A DNA stretch of 46,297 nucleotides from Thermoplasmatota archaeon. GTDB taxonomy: Archaea > Thermoplasmatota > E2 > DHVEG-1 > B18-G2. Both the position numbers and the translations under genes were made by a program. Location of the stretch: the NCBI GenBank assembly GCA_029259115.1, contig JAPDJO010000005.1, forward strand, positions 1 to 46,297, given 5' to 3'. The notes beneath the pieces were generated by a model. It was not told the DNA's origin. It ran no database searches and saw only the letters and a list, made by a program, of their open reading frames with translations. Position 1 is the first letter of the stretch; the number at the start of each line of letters is the position of its first letter. This document shows, piece after piece, positions 18,388 to 25,387 of the stretch.

Positions 18388-19167
18388 CTATCTATTCTTA
18401 ATGATCTTATTAAAAATCTTTTCGGCATCCTCTTCTATGCCGTACCTCTTGAAGTAGTTTACTATGTTTCTTATGTCTCTAGCTAGAAACTCCATGGCCA
18501 TGGGATGCTCACTGATCACGCCCTGCGCCAGATCTATGAGATAGGGGATATCATCGAAATAGAGTATATTGTACTCGCTGAGATCGCTGTGTATAAGATC
18601 TCCCTCCACGAACATCCTTTCTATATATCCTAAAACCTCCTTGTAAATCTTTTCCGGTTTGCTCAATTTTACGCTTTTCAGCAAAGGTGCTGGAGATACT
18701 TCATCACCTATGTAACTCATGACAAGAATATTCTTCCAAGCTCTTACAGGTCGAGGAGCTGGAATATTTAGATCTTTCAAAATCTCGAGGTTTTTGTATT
18801 CTTTCCTCACCCACTGATGTATTATCTCTCTCTTACTTTTCTCTACAGTTGAGAATCTGGGATCTCCTTGGATGTAGTATATCATCCTCTTGAAATTGGA
18901 TGTAGCTATCCTGTATACCTTGACAGCTATGATTTTTCCTCTGGGAGTTACAGCTCTGAAAACGTTAGCTTCTTTCCCTGTAGATATGGGAAAATCTACA
19001 TAATCTATGATTCTATCGGATATTAGCTTTCCAAAAGCTAGAAGGGTAGGTCTATCAAAAACCTCATTCAATGTTTTCCTATCAATACCTATCCTATTCT
19101 TTATCTCCTGAATCTCCCTATCTATTTCCCTTAAAATATCCTCATCAACATCCATACTAGAACACAT
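18388..19167 (-). CDS. rio1: RIO1 serine kinase/ATPase
   Basis: 259 residues. RIO1 is an atypical kinase that acts on late pre-40S/30S particles. STGKEANVF (62-70) is the ATP-binding loop, K83 in IAVKVYR the catalytic lysine, HSDLSEYN (193-200) the catalytic loop with D195, and LIDLAQG (210-216) the metal-binding segment. The ATG at 19167 has GGAG 4 bases upstream and lies just inside the end of aif1A (11-bp overlap). A second ATG at 19155 is possible. Confidence 0.95.
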   Translation of the reverse strand: MCSSMDVDEDILREIDREIQEIKNRIGIDRKTLNEVFDRPTLLAFGKLISDRIIDYVDFPISTGKEANVFRAVTPRGKIIAVKVYRIATSNFKRMIYYIQGDPRFSTVEKSKREIIHQWVRKEYKNLEILKDLNIPAPRPVRAWKNILVMSYIGDEVSPAPLLKSVKLSKPEKIYKEVLGYIERMFVEGDLIHSDLSEYNILYFDDIPYLIDLAQGVISEHPMAMEFLARDIRNIVNYFKRYGIEEDAEKIFNKIIKNR

Positions 19168-19480
19168 CTAACTCCTTGGGTAAAATTCCTCTTCTACTTA
19201 GATTCGATGCCTGAATATGAGTGTATCTGAAGATTATATCGGCCTTCTCATCCTCAACATCCCATGGTTTTATTATTACAAGATCTCCATTTCTTATCCT
19301 CTGTTTCCTCTTTATTCTTCCGGGTATCCTCGCTAATCTTACCTTTCCATCCTCACATATAACCCTTGCTCTAGATCCCCCCATCATCTGATCAACTATA
19401 CCAAACATCTCCTTATTCTCTCTCCTGGGCAAAGGTGTACGAAGATACTCCTCTTGCTCATTTGTTTCCTCCTTCCTCAT
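19157..19480 (-). CDS. eif1a: Translation initiation factor aIF1A
   Basis: 107 residues with the S1-like OB fold: QMMGGSRARVICEDGKVRLARI is the conserved core, then RIKRKQRIRNGDLVIIKPWD. The N-terminal tail is charged and Glu-rich, as in archaeal aIF1A. It binds the A site of the 30S subunit during initiation. It overlaps rio1 and follows the HD-domain gene by 11 bp, so four genes probably share one transcript. Confidence 0.95.
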   Translation of the reverse strand: MRKEETNEQEEYLRTPLPRRENKEMFGIVDQMMGGSRARVICEDGKVRLARIPGRIKRKQRIRNGDLVIIKPWDVEDEKADIIFRYTHIQASNLSRRGILPKELDVF

Positions 19481-19491
19481 ACCAACACCCT

Positions 19492-20046
19492 CTAAAGACC
19501 AAGATCATCAGCTATAGCTTGCAGAGATTTCAGGGATATTTCCAGAAATTCCTTGAGAGGTATACCAAAATCGTAGCATATACTTATCTTCCTTCGATCG
19601 GCACCTCTAGCAAAGCTCTTATCATCAAATTTCTTCATTAAAGTCTCAACCCTGACCTCTGATAATTTCTTGGATGGCATCACTAGGGCTGTTGCTATTA
19701 TCAGACCAGATACAGCGTCTGCAGCAATCAAAGCCTTTTCTAAGCTTCTCGTGGGCATTTGACTTGTGTACTTGTAGTTGTGAGCCTTTATTGCATCTAG
19801 TATCTCTTCTGGAACCAAACCTTTTAACATCTCACAAGCTACTACGCCATGCTCCATGGGATCGTCTTGAGTATATTCATAATCCAAATCATGTAACAAT
19901 CCTGTTAATCCCCATATCTCCTCATCTCTACCTAATCTTCTGGCTAAACCTCTCATTATGGCTTCTACGGCGAGAGAATGCTTTATCAGATTCTCATCTC
20001 TGATGTATTTTCTAAGGAAAGCCAAAGCCTCTTCTCTTGTTATCAT
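19492..20046 (-). CDS. HD-domain phosphohydrolase
   Basis: 184 residues. The HD metal-binding set is visible: H19 (LIKHSLAVEAI), LLHDLDYEY with the H-D pair at about 52-53, and MEHGV and AIKAHNY histidines downstream. This HDIG-like group is common in archaea and bacteria; substrates are probably nucleotides or other phosphoesters but are unknown. It is the first gene of the HD-aif1A-rio1-KH run, which hints at a link with translation, although the position may only reflect shared transcription. Confidence 0.75.
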   Translation of the reverse strand: MITREEALAFLRKYIRDENLIKHSLAVEAIMRGLARRLGRDEEIWGLTGLLHDLDYEYTQDDPMEHGVVACEMLKGLVPEEILDAIKAHNYKYTSQMPTRSLEKALIAADAVSGLIIATALVMPSKKLSEVRVETLMKKFDDKSFARGADRRKISICYDFGIPLKEFLEISLKSLQAIADDLGL

Positions 20047-20114
20047 TCAAATAAAGAAGGTAGGGTTTGATATTTTAAGGTTACTGTTGATAAAATCTAA
20101 ACTTCTTAACCGTA

Positions 20115-20124
20115 ATATTTAAAA
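20115..20124 (+). promoter_or_regulatory. TATA box of rpoL-truD
   Basis: ATATTTAAAA is centred about 24-26 bp before the ATG at 20144, indicating a leaderless transcript. Confidence 0.5.
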
Positions 20125-20143
20125 CAGCCTCTCCTTTCAGGGT

Positions 20144-20428
20144 ATGAGAGTTATGGAGATAAAGGTTATTAAGGACAGGGCTAAAGAACTGGAATTAGAA
20201 ATAATAGGTGAGGATTCAACAATTTTGAATCCGATAAAGGAAAAACTTCTGGAAAGAGAGAATGTCGTTTACGCTGAATATTCGATAGAGCATCCAATAC
20301 TCTCTAATCCAAAGCTTTACATCAAAACGAAAAATGCAAATCCCAAGGATGAACTCAAGGCTGTACTCAAGGAATTACAAAAAGAGTTTAAGTCTTTTAG
20401 AGAGCAGATAGAGAAGACAAAGTTATGA
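20144..20428 (+). CDS. rpoL: DNA-directed RNA polymerase subunit L (Rpb11)
   Basis: 94 residues. RpoL pairs with RpoD in the assembly platform of archaeal RNA polymerase. The conserved parts are ELELEIIGEDSTILNPIKEKL (residue 16 onwards), YAEYSIEHPILSNPKLYIKT and a C-terminal helix. The TATA spacing supports ATG 20144, although MEIKVIKD from 20153 would match the family start better. It overlaps truD by 4 bp (ATGA). Confidence 0.95.
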   Translation: MRVMEIKVIKDRAKELELEIIGEDSTILNPIKEKLLERENVVYAEYSIEHPILSNPKLYIKTKNANPKDELKAVLKELQKEFKSFREQIEKTKL

Positions 20429-21717
20429 ATGCTTCTGATGATGAAAGGAAGATAGGAATAGATGTCTTTTATACGGATGTAGAGGGTATAGGAGGGAAGC
20501 TTAGATCGAAACCAGAGGATTTTAGAGTTGTAGAGATACCTAAGGACATATCTGCAGATGAGGAAGGGGATTATATCATACTGAAAGTGACATCAAAAAA
20601 CTGGGAGACAAACCATCTCATTAGGGAGTTGGCAAGGAGATTGGGAATATCTAGGAAAAGAATAAGCTTTGCAGGAACTAAAGATAGAAGAGCTGTAACC
20701 ACCCAGCTCCTTTCCATATACTATCCAGACAAAGAGTTGCCAGAGATTAAGATTAAAGATATTGAGATAGAGTTTGTATGTAGATCAAATAGAAGGATAG
20801 AGATAGGAGACCTTATTGGAAATGAATTCCAGATAGTTATAAGAGATGTAGAAGTTGGTAAAGAAGAGGCGAAAAAAAGGATAGATGAAATTAACAAGGA
20901 ACTGAAAGAGATAGGAGGATTTCCAAACTTTTATGGCTTTCAAAGGTTTGGGAGCCTTAGACCTGTAACTCATATTGTTGGAAAGGAAATTGTGAAAGGA
21001 GATTTTGATAGGGCTGTAGATCTTTATCTGACATACACGACAGATAAAGAAGATGAGACATACAGACTAGCTAGAGAGAGATTTTCCAAGGAGAGAGACA
21101 TATCAAAAGCTCTATCATATTTTCCTAAACATCTCAACTTTGAGTTAACTCTTCTAAATGAACTCAAGAAAGGAAAAAATGCGATAGAGGCTTTACAATC
21201 CTTACCAAAAAACCTTCTCATGATGTTTCTCTATGCGTATCAATCATACATATTCAATAGGATACTAAGCGAGAGAATCAAAAGAAAACTACCTCTAGGT
21301 GAGGCTATAGAGGGGGACCTTATAGTTCCTGTCAGTAAATACGGGGAAGAGGAAGATATCATACCCGTTAATAACAGAAACATAGAAAAAGTGAATCGCA
21401 TGATAAGACTTGGAAAGGCTGCTGTTACTGGTGCAATCGTTGGTTATGATACTAGATTTGCAGAGGGAGAGATGGGAGAGATAGAGAAAAGGATAGTTGA
21501 GGAAGAATCTATAGATGTGAGAGATTTTATAGTCCCAGAGATACCTTTTCTTTCATCCAAAGGAGGAAGAAGAGCCTTAGTTTCTCCCTATAAAGATTTC
21601 AGCTACAGATTCCTAGATAATTCATCTGTAGAGATGAAATTCTTCTTGAGAAAAGGATCTTACGCGACATCTCTCCTTAGAGAGTTTATGAAATCAAGAG
21701 ATATAAGAAATTACTGA
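20425..21717 (+). CDS. truD: tRNA pseudouridine synthase TruD
   Basis: 430 residues, archaeal length. TruD makes pseudouridine at tRNA position 13 and related sites. The catalytic aspartate is D87 in FAGTKDRRAVTTQ, and NFYGFQRFGSLRPVTH is the signature segment. The large insertion domain (about 160-330) is typical of archaeal Pus7/TruD. It is co-transcribed with rpoL and overlaps the opposing aspartyl protease gene by 7 bp at the 3' end. Confidence 0.95.
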   Translation: MNASDDERKIGIDVFYTDVEGIGGKLRSKPEDFRVVEIPKDISADEEGDYIILKVTSKNWETNHLIRELARRLGISRKRISFAGTKDRRAVTTQLLSIYYPDKELPEIKIKDIEIEFVCRSNRRIEIGDLIGNEFQIVIRDVEVGKEEAKKRIDEINKELKEIGGFPNFYGFQRFGSLRPVTHIVGKEIVKGDFDRAVDLYLTYTTDKEDETYRLARERFSKERDISKALSYFPKHLNFELTLLNELKKGKNAIEALQSLPKNLLMMFLYAYQSYIFNRILSERIKRKLPLGEAIEGDLIVPVSKYGEEEDIIPVNNRNIEKVNRMIRLGKAAVTGAIVGYDTRFAEGEMGEIEKRIVEEESIDVRDFIVPEIPFLSSKGGRRALVSPYKDFSYRFLDNSSVEMKFFLRKGSYATSLLREFMKSRDIRNY

Positions 21718-22106
21718 GATTCTGTTAGAATTATCTCTCTCTTTCTCTTCTTGAAAGTGATTTCAAAGTCCTCAAAAAGCGGATCTCTTCCTAAAAGAAC
21801 AGGAATATCACTGCTATCTGTAACAAAAACATCAACATCATTGTACTCTATCTTCTCGCTATCTTTTCCTATAATCATCTTCAATTTAGTCCTTCTTATA
21901 CTGGTAAATCCGCCTGCCGTCTTTGCTATCTCGGCTTCCTCTACGTTCACCCCCAAAAACTCCGCTATAGCTCTTGGAATAACTATGCTGTCTCCGCCCG
22001 AATCTATTAAGGCAGCGATTACTGGCGTTTTCCTATCTTTATGTACAAATTGGACTGGTAGAAGAGGATAGTGTATGTATGGAAACGTGTAACTCTTTCC
22101 CATCAT
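21711..22106 (-). CDS. Retropepsin-like aspartyl protease
   Basis: 131 residues, one half-protease expected to work as a dimer. ALIDSGGDSIVIP (32-44) holds the catalytic D35-S-G (DSG instead of DTG), and VLLGRDPLFEDFEITF near the end is the second hydrophobic motif. Related archaeal proteins are annotated as clan AA aspartic proteases. It is 37 bp downstream of the DUF5678-like gene on the same strand, a pairing that I recall from other archaea. Targets unknown; an intracellular location is likely because no signal peptide is seen. Confidence 0.75.
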   Translation of the reverse strand: MMGKSYTFPYIHYPLLPVQFVHKDRKTPVIAALIDSGGDSIVIPRAIAEFLGVNVEEAEIAKTAGGFTSIRRTKLKMIIGKDSEKIEYNDVDVFVTDSSDIPVLLGRDPLFEDFEITFKKRKREIILTESQ

Positions 22107-22143
22107 TGGGGTAAAATAAAAAGGACGTTAAATACGTTATTGA

Positions 22144-22332
22144 TTAATCTTCCACCAGTCTTAGATCGTATGGCAGCGGAGGAACCTTTGCAATTGTTAT
22201 CTCATCTACAGGAAATTCCTCTGCACTTTTCAGTATCTCTTCAAGATCTGGACTGTGATTCACTACCTTATCTCCAAAAAGTAAAACCCATTCTCCCGAG
22301 AACTTTTCTATATCCTCTTTATCAAGCATCAT
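22144..22332 (-). CDS. DUF5678-like small protein
   Basis: 62 residues. The pattern EKFSGEWVLLFGDKVVNHSPDLEEIL, ending in ITIAKVPPLPYD, fits the DUF5678 fold (a short W-V-x-x-x-G-D beta unit and a helix). Function is unknown. It is followed on the same strand by the aspartyl protease, so it may be the partner or substrate of that enzyme. Confidence 0.65.
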   Translation of the reverse strand: MMLDKEDIEKFSGEWVLLFGDKVVNHSPDLEEILKSAEEFPVDEITIAKVPPLPYDLRLVED

Positions 22333-22395
22333 AAGCTACAAGATGTTCTTACCTTAAAAATTTTTCTAGATAAGATATGCAATTTTTTTGGAATT

Positions 22396-22581
22396 TCAGT
22401 CAGATATAGCTAGTAATATGCCAAGTGCGCCGAGTAAAATGAAAGGTACAGCAACAGAGTAACTCGATATGTCAGTCCAAGAGTTGTAGATTGAGGACCA
22501 CAGTATATAGAATACTAGACCAAAGAGTAGAGAAAGTACAGACAAGATCCCTTTCCAATTCATCAATTTTGAGATTTCCAT
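22396..22581 (-). CDS. Small two-helix membrane protein
   Basis: 61 residues with two hydrophobic stretches (about 11-31 and 40-59) and a short loop. GGTGAT lies 5 bases before the ATG, supporting it as a real gene. No family recognised. It starts 32 bp after the 3' end of tRNA-Trp on the same strand. Confidence 0.55.
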   Translation of the reverse strand: MEISKLMNWKGILSVLSLLFGLVFYILWSSIYNSWTDISSYSVAVPFILLGALGILLAISD

Positions 22582-22613
22582 TTTGCATCACCTTCGATAT
22601 TGGGAGAGGAAGA

Positions 22614-22754
22614 TGGGAGCACTGGGATTCGAACCCAGGTCCGCGGGTCACCTCTAGGGTCATCGCTCCAGTTAATCATCATGGGGTCAGATGACCCTCT
22701 TCTAATCATCCCCTAACTGGAGCCCGCGATGATGCCTGGCTACACCATGCTCCC
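22614..22754 (-). tRNA. tRNA-Trp (anticodon CCA) with intron
   Basis: 141 nt precursor. Acceptor GGGAGCA/TGCTCCC, discriminator A, anticodon stem GCGGG/CCCGC with loop CTCCAGA (anticodon CCA), T-arm CTGGG-TTCGAAT-CCCAG. A 68-nt intron (22649-22716) lies between positions 37 and 38; the exact cut may shift by one base. Mature tRNA is 73 nt without CCA. The 9-nt stretch CTCCAGTTA spanning the 5' exon-intron border is perfectly complementary to TAACTGGAG in the intron, as in euryarchaeal pre-tRNA-Trp. Confidence 0.93.
22649..22716 (-). ncRNA. Box C/D guide RNA within the tRNA-Trp intron
   Basis: Box C-like ATGATTA (22703-22709), D' CTGA (22687-22690), C' ATGATGA (22676-22682) and a degenerate D, ATGA (22660-22663). 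The antisense CTGGAGC before D pairs with GCTCCAG of the anticodon loop, and the fifth base upstream of D pairs with C34. The antisense GGGTCA before D' pairs with the 3' exon so that the fifth base pairs with C39. By the usual N+5 rule it should guide 2'-O-methylation of C34 and C39, in line with the Cm34/Um39 guide known for the Haloferax intron. Confidence 0.8.
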
Positions 22755-22767
22755 ATCTTATATACTA

Positions 22768-22872
22768 TTATCTCCTCTGCCTACGGGCTCTCATCTCCCT
22801 TCTCATTCTCTTCTTTCTCCACTTCCAGCGCATCTTGCCTCTCTTTTTCCATGCCCTTGAGCTTCTCTTCAT
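22768..22872 (-). CDS. rpl41e: Ribosomal protein eL41
   Basis: 34 residues starting MKRSSRAWKKRG, followed by KMRWKWRKKRMRREMRARR; over half are Lys or Arg and the MRWKW core is the eL41 signature. The ATG at 22872 follows GAGGTAT with good spacing; an in-frame start at 22977 is not supported because the extra residues do not match the family. A TATATATAA element upstream (about 22908-22918) fits a short leader. Confidence 0.88.
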   Translation of the reverse strand: MKRSSRAWKKRGKMRWKWRKKRMRREMRARRQRR

Positions 22873-22998
22873 CTTGATACCTCTTCTAAGCGCCCTAAAT
22901 ACCTTATTATATATATAACCATTTACCATCCTAGAGAGCGAAACCAACAGAGCGCGGTTTTTTGGCTTGTTGACCAATTTTTCTCCTTATAGATTAAA

Positions 22999-23073
22999 CG
23001 GACGCGGCGGGATTCGAACCCGCGACCACTGGCTTAGAAGGCCAGCGCCCTATCCTGGCTAGGCCACGCGCCC
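22999..23073 (-). tRNA. tRNA-Arg (anticodon TCT)
   Basis: 75 nt cloverleaf, acceptor GGGCGCG/CGCGTCC (one G-T pair), discriminator G, anticodon stem CTGGC/GCCAG around CTTCTAA (anticodon TCT, reading AGA), T-arm GCGGG-TTCGAAT-CCCGC. No encoded CCA. With the CCT isoacceptor at 6985 it serves the AGA/AGG codons that dominate arginine in these genes. Confidence 0.95.
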
Positions 23074-23104
23074 TGAATATAAAATAGAGAAATGAATATT
23101 TTAG

Positions 23105-23329
23105 TTATTCGTAAGGTGCAGCTTCCTGAATGAGATCCACATGACTGAGTAACATTCTTCTACAGCAGTACCTTGTTATTCCAAGATCATCCAGTATCTC
23201 CTTTGGAGTCTCTTTCGGTTTCTCTCCTTTTTCTATCGCTTTCTTGTACTCCTCGTATCTTCTCTCGAACTCCTCATAGGCTGAGCCTATTACCTTACCG
23301 CAGGTGAAACATCTTACCGGAATTATCAT
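23105..23329 (-). CDS. rpoN: DNA-directed RNA polymerase subunit N (Rpb10)
   Basis: 74 residues from the ATG at 23329 ([13 protein letters not shown]), preceded by AGGTGAT; an upstream extension to 23410 would run into rps9. The zinc site is CFTC near the N-terminus plus the CC pair in [14 protein letters not shown], as in all Rpb10 proteins. RpoN sits in the polymerase assembly platform. Last of rpl18e-rpl13-rps9-rpoN, 4 bp after rps9. Confidence 0.96.
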   Translation of the reverse strand: MIIPVRCFTCGKVIGSAYEEFERRYEEYKKAIEKGEKPKETPKEILDDLGITRYCCRRMLLSHVDLIQEAAPYE

Positions 23330-23333
23330 CAAA

Positions 23334-23735
23334 TCACCTGTAGGATTTCTGTCTCTTCTTTCTCGCTCCTCTTCCAAGAGGTTTCTTTGGTTCCTTCCTT
23401 CTCGGATCACTTACAAGCAAACTTCTATCGTACTGGATATACATCTCTTTCAACTTTTCGTCTTTTGTAAACTCAACCAAGCCCTTTGCTATCGCTGTTC
23501 TCACTGCATATGCTTGTCCCATTACGCCGCCGCCCTCAACATTCACTTCTATATCCACAGATTTCCAGTATTTGTTTGCCATAACTAAAGGCTCCATGAT
23601 CTTCCATCTCGCTACCTCTGGCTGGTATATCTCTAGAGGTATGTTGTTTATCCTAACTCTACCTTTTCCTTTCTTAATATATGCCCTAGCTATTGCGGTC
23701 TTCCTCTTTCCAGATGCTACTATCGTTTTTTTCAT
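23334..23735 (-). CDS. rps9: Ribosomal protein uS9
   Basis: 133 residues. The N-terminus [16 protein letters not shown], the glycine-rich [23 protein letters not shown] core and the basic C-terminal tail ending in KKRQKSYR, which reaches toward the P-site tRNA, are typical. Overlaps rpl13 by 4 bp. Confidence 0.97.
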   Translation of the reverse strand: MKKTIVASGKRKTAIARAYIKKGKGRVRINNIPLEIYQPEVARWKIMEPLVMANKYWKSVDIEVNVEGGGVMGQAYAVRTAIAKGLVEFTKDEKLKEMYIQYDRSLLVSDPRRKEPKKPLGRGARKKRQKSYR

Positions 23736-24145
23736 ATCTTAGCACCCAAATATCTTGATAGTTCTTCTATTGTCATATACTTGTAGGGTTTCTTTTCAGG
23801 CAATCCAATTCTTTCCTTTTCAACATCTTTATACTCTTCAGGTACTCCAATATAACATTTCAACCTCTTTAAGGCTTGTCTTCCTTTTGGTTGTTGATAA
23901 GGAAGCATGCCTCTTACCGTTCTTTTCACTATGAGATGAGGCATTCTTGGGAAGAATGGCCCCTTCCTCTGCGTACCAATCTCTCTCTTATTCTTATATT
24001 CCTCTTTTATACTCTGTTCATCTCCAGTTATTATAGCTTTTTCAGAGTTGACTATAGCTATCTCCTCTCCATTCAGTAATCTCTTTGCAACTATGCTCGC
24101 CATCCTTCCTAGTACAGCTCCAGATGCGTCTATTACTGTTACCAT
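23732..24145 (-). CDS. rpl13: Ribosomal protein uL13
   Basis: 137 residues. [20 protein letters not shown] at the start, [11 protein letters not shown], and [20 protein letters not shown] are the archaeal uL13 signatures. Part of the conserved rpl18e-rpl13-rps9-rpoN order, 5 bp after rpl18e. Confidence 0.97.
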   Translation of the reverse strand: MVTVIDASGAVLGRMASIVAKRLLNGEEIAIVNSEKAIITGDEQSIKEEYKNKREIGTQRKGPFFPRMPHLIVKRTVRGMLPYQQPKGRQALKRLKCYIGVPEEYKDVEKERIGLPEKKPYKYMTIEELSRYLGAKI

Positions 24146-24150
24146 GATCC

Positions 24151-24516
24151 CTACCCTATTATTCTAACATTCTTTCCTTTTGGATTCTCTTCAACCAGCT
24201 CAGATATGGATATGCATCTTCCGCCAGCCCTCTCTATCTTTTCCCTAGCCTTCTGTGAGAATGACCATGCTGCTACAGTTATCTTTTTTGTTAGTTCCCC
24301 AGATGATAATACTTTCCCTGGGACAAGGGCTATCTCATTCTCGTTTACATACTTTTCTATCTTGCCCAAATTTACCTCAGCCCAGTTTCTCAAAGGTCTC
24401 TCCAATCTTTCAGCAATATCTTTCCATATAGGAGCATCATTCTCGTACGATTTTTTCTTTAGTTCATTAATTAAGTTGATGAGCACAGGATTTGTTTTCC
24501 TGATCTTTTTTGCCAT
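24151..24516 (-). CDS. rpl18e: Ribosomal protein eL18
   Basis: 121 residues. KIRKTNPVLINLINELKKKS (3-22), WKDIAERLERP, VLSSGELTKKITVAAWSFS and a C-terminal IEENPKG-like end (LVEENPKGKNVRIIG) identify archaeal eL18. First gene of the cluster: GGTGATCAG precedes the ATG, and TTATAAATC (about 24553-24561) is a TATA element. The usual upstream neighbour rpoD is absent here. Confidence 0.96.
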   Translation of the reverse strand: MAKKIRKTNPVLINLINELKKKSYENDAPIWKDIAERLERPLRNWAEVNLGKIEKYVNENEIALVPGKVLSSGELTKKITVAAWSFSQKAREKIERAGGRCISISELVEENPKGKNVRIIG

Positions 24517-24606
24517 CTGATCACCAAAGAGTGGGGTAGTGAAATAGAGAGTGATTTATAAGATTTATGGGGAAATGATTAATAACCTCTTTTAAATGGC
24601 TTACCC

Positions 24607-25110
24607 ATGAAACCCTTAATAGCTGTGTGTGGTAGCGATGAGGATGATGAGAATCTCGGTGATAAAGCACTCAAAATCGCCGAGGAGATAGGCAAAGAAA
24701 TAGCAAAAAGAGGAGCTATACTGATATGTGGAGGCAGAGGAGGAATAATGCAATCAGCATGCAAAGGAGCCAAGGAAGGTGGAGGTATTACTATAGGGAT
24801 ATTACCTTTCTCCAAAGGAGAGGCAAATCCTTATGTTGATGTAGCTATAGAAAGCGGGTTAGGTCATTTTAGAAACTATATAATCATAAGTAGTGCAGAT
24901 GCTGTAATTGCTATATGTGGAAGATGGGGGACATTGAACGAGATATCAACATCTATAATTCTAGGAAAACCCACAATTCTTGTTAAAGGAACTGGGGGAG
25001 TTGTTGACGAGATAATAGAAAATAAAATTCTGGAGAACATAGAGGGAAGGTATCTCATTGCAAGGGATGCAAAAGAAGCTTTGGATTTAGCTTTCAGATT
25101 TATTAGATGA
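24607..25110 (+). CDS. LOG-like Rossmann protein (TIGR00725/SLOG type)
   Basis: 167 residues. IAVCGSDEDDENLG at the start and ICGGRGGIMQSACKGA are the nucleotide-binding part of LOG/SLOG proteins, with CGRWGTLNEIS where plant-type LOG lysine decarboxylase homologues have PGGxGTxxE. This suits the TIGR00725 group, whose members probably bind a nucleotide or sugar nucleotide but have no proven reaction. It overlaps the opposing winged-helix gene by 8 bp. Possible TATA element near 24575-24584. Confidence 0.78.
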   Translation: MKPLIAVCGSDEDDENLGDKALKIAEEIGKEIAKRGAILICGGRGGIMQSACKGAKEGGGITIGILPFSKGEANPYVDVAIESGLGHFRNYIIISSADAVIAICGRWGTLNEISTSIILGKPTILVKGTGGVVDEIIENKILENIEGRYLIARDAKEALDLAFRFIR

Positions 25111-25348
25111 TATCCAATAATCTAAGAGTTTGAACTCCTTTTGGAGTTATCCTTATAGCTTTCCAGTTTTCATCTGGTGCTATTTCAACCATTTCTTTTT
25201 CTTTCAAATCGAGAACCTCTCTGTCTATATCTCCTCTTCCAAGTCTTGATATCAGCTCCTCTTTGGTCATAAATTTATCAAAATGTTCAAGCCCCCAGGC
25301 GTAGAGTATTCTCAATATCTTTCTCTGTATATCGCTAGCTTCCTCCAC
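25103..25348 (-). CDS. Small winged-helix-like protein
   Basis: 81 residues. SDIQRKILRILYAWGLEHF, then TKEELISRLGRGDIDREVLDLKEKEMVEI and a ITPKGVQTLRLL end resemble a winged-helix DNA-binding domain. The role is unknown; it is the last of the AbrB-glycosyltransferase-wHTH set on the minus strand, 39 bp after the glycosyltransferase stop. Confidence 0.6.
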   Translation of the reverse strand: MEEASDIQRKILRILYAWGLEHFDKFMTKEELISRLGRGDIDREVLDLKEKEMVEIAPDENWKAIRITPKGVQTLRLLDII

Positions 25349-25387
25349 ACTTATTAATCTATAAGTTTTTCTATATAAAGTTTCTCA

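Noticed and set aside
22491-22694. Reading frames over tRNA-Trp and the small membrane gene
   Set aside because: They run through a tRNA on the wrong strand and show no protein-like composition.
22873-22977. N-terminal extension of eL41
   Set aside because: The frame is open from 22977, but the extra residues are not basic or conserved, and a ribosome binding site and TATA element fit the start at 22872.
23330-23410. Longer rpoN start
   Set aside because: The added 27 residues lie inside rps9 in another frame and precede the universally conserved MIIPVRC start.
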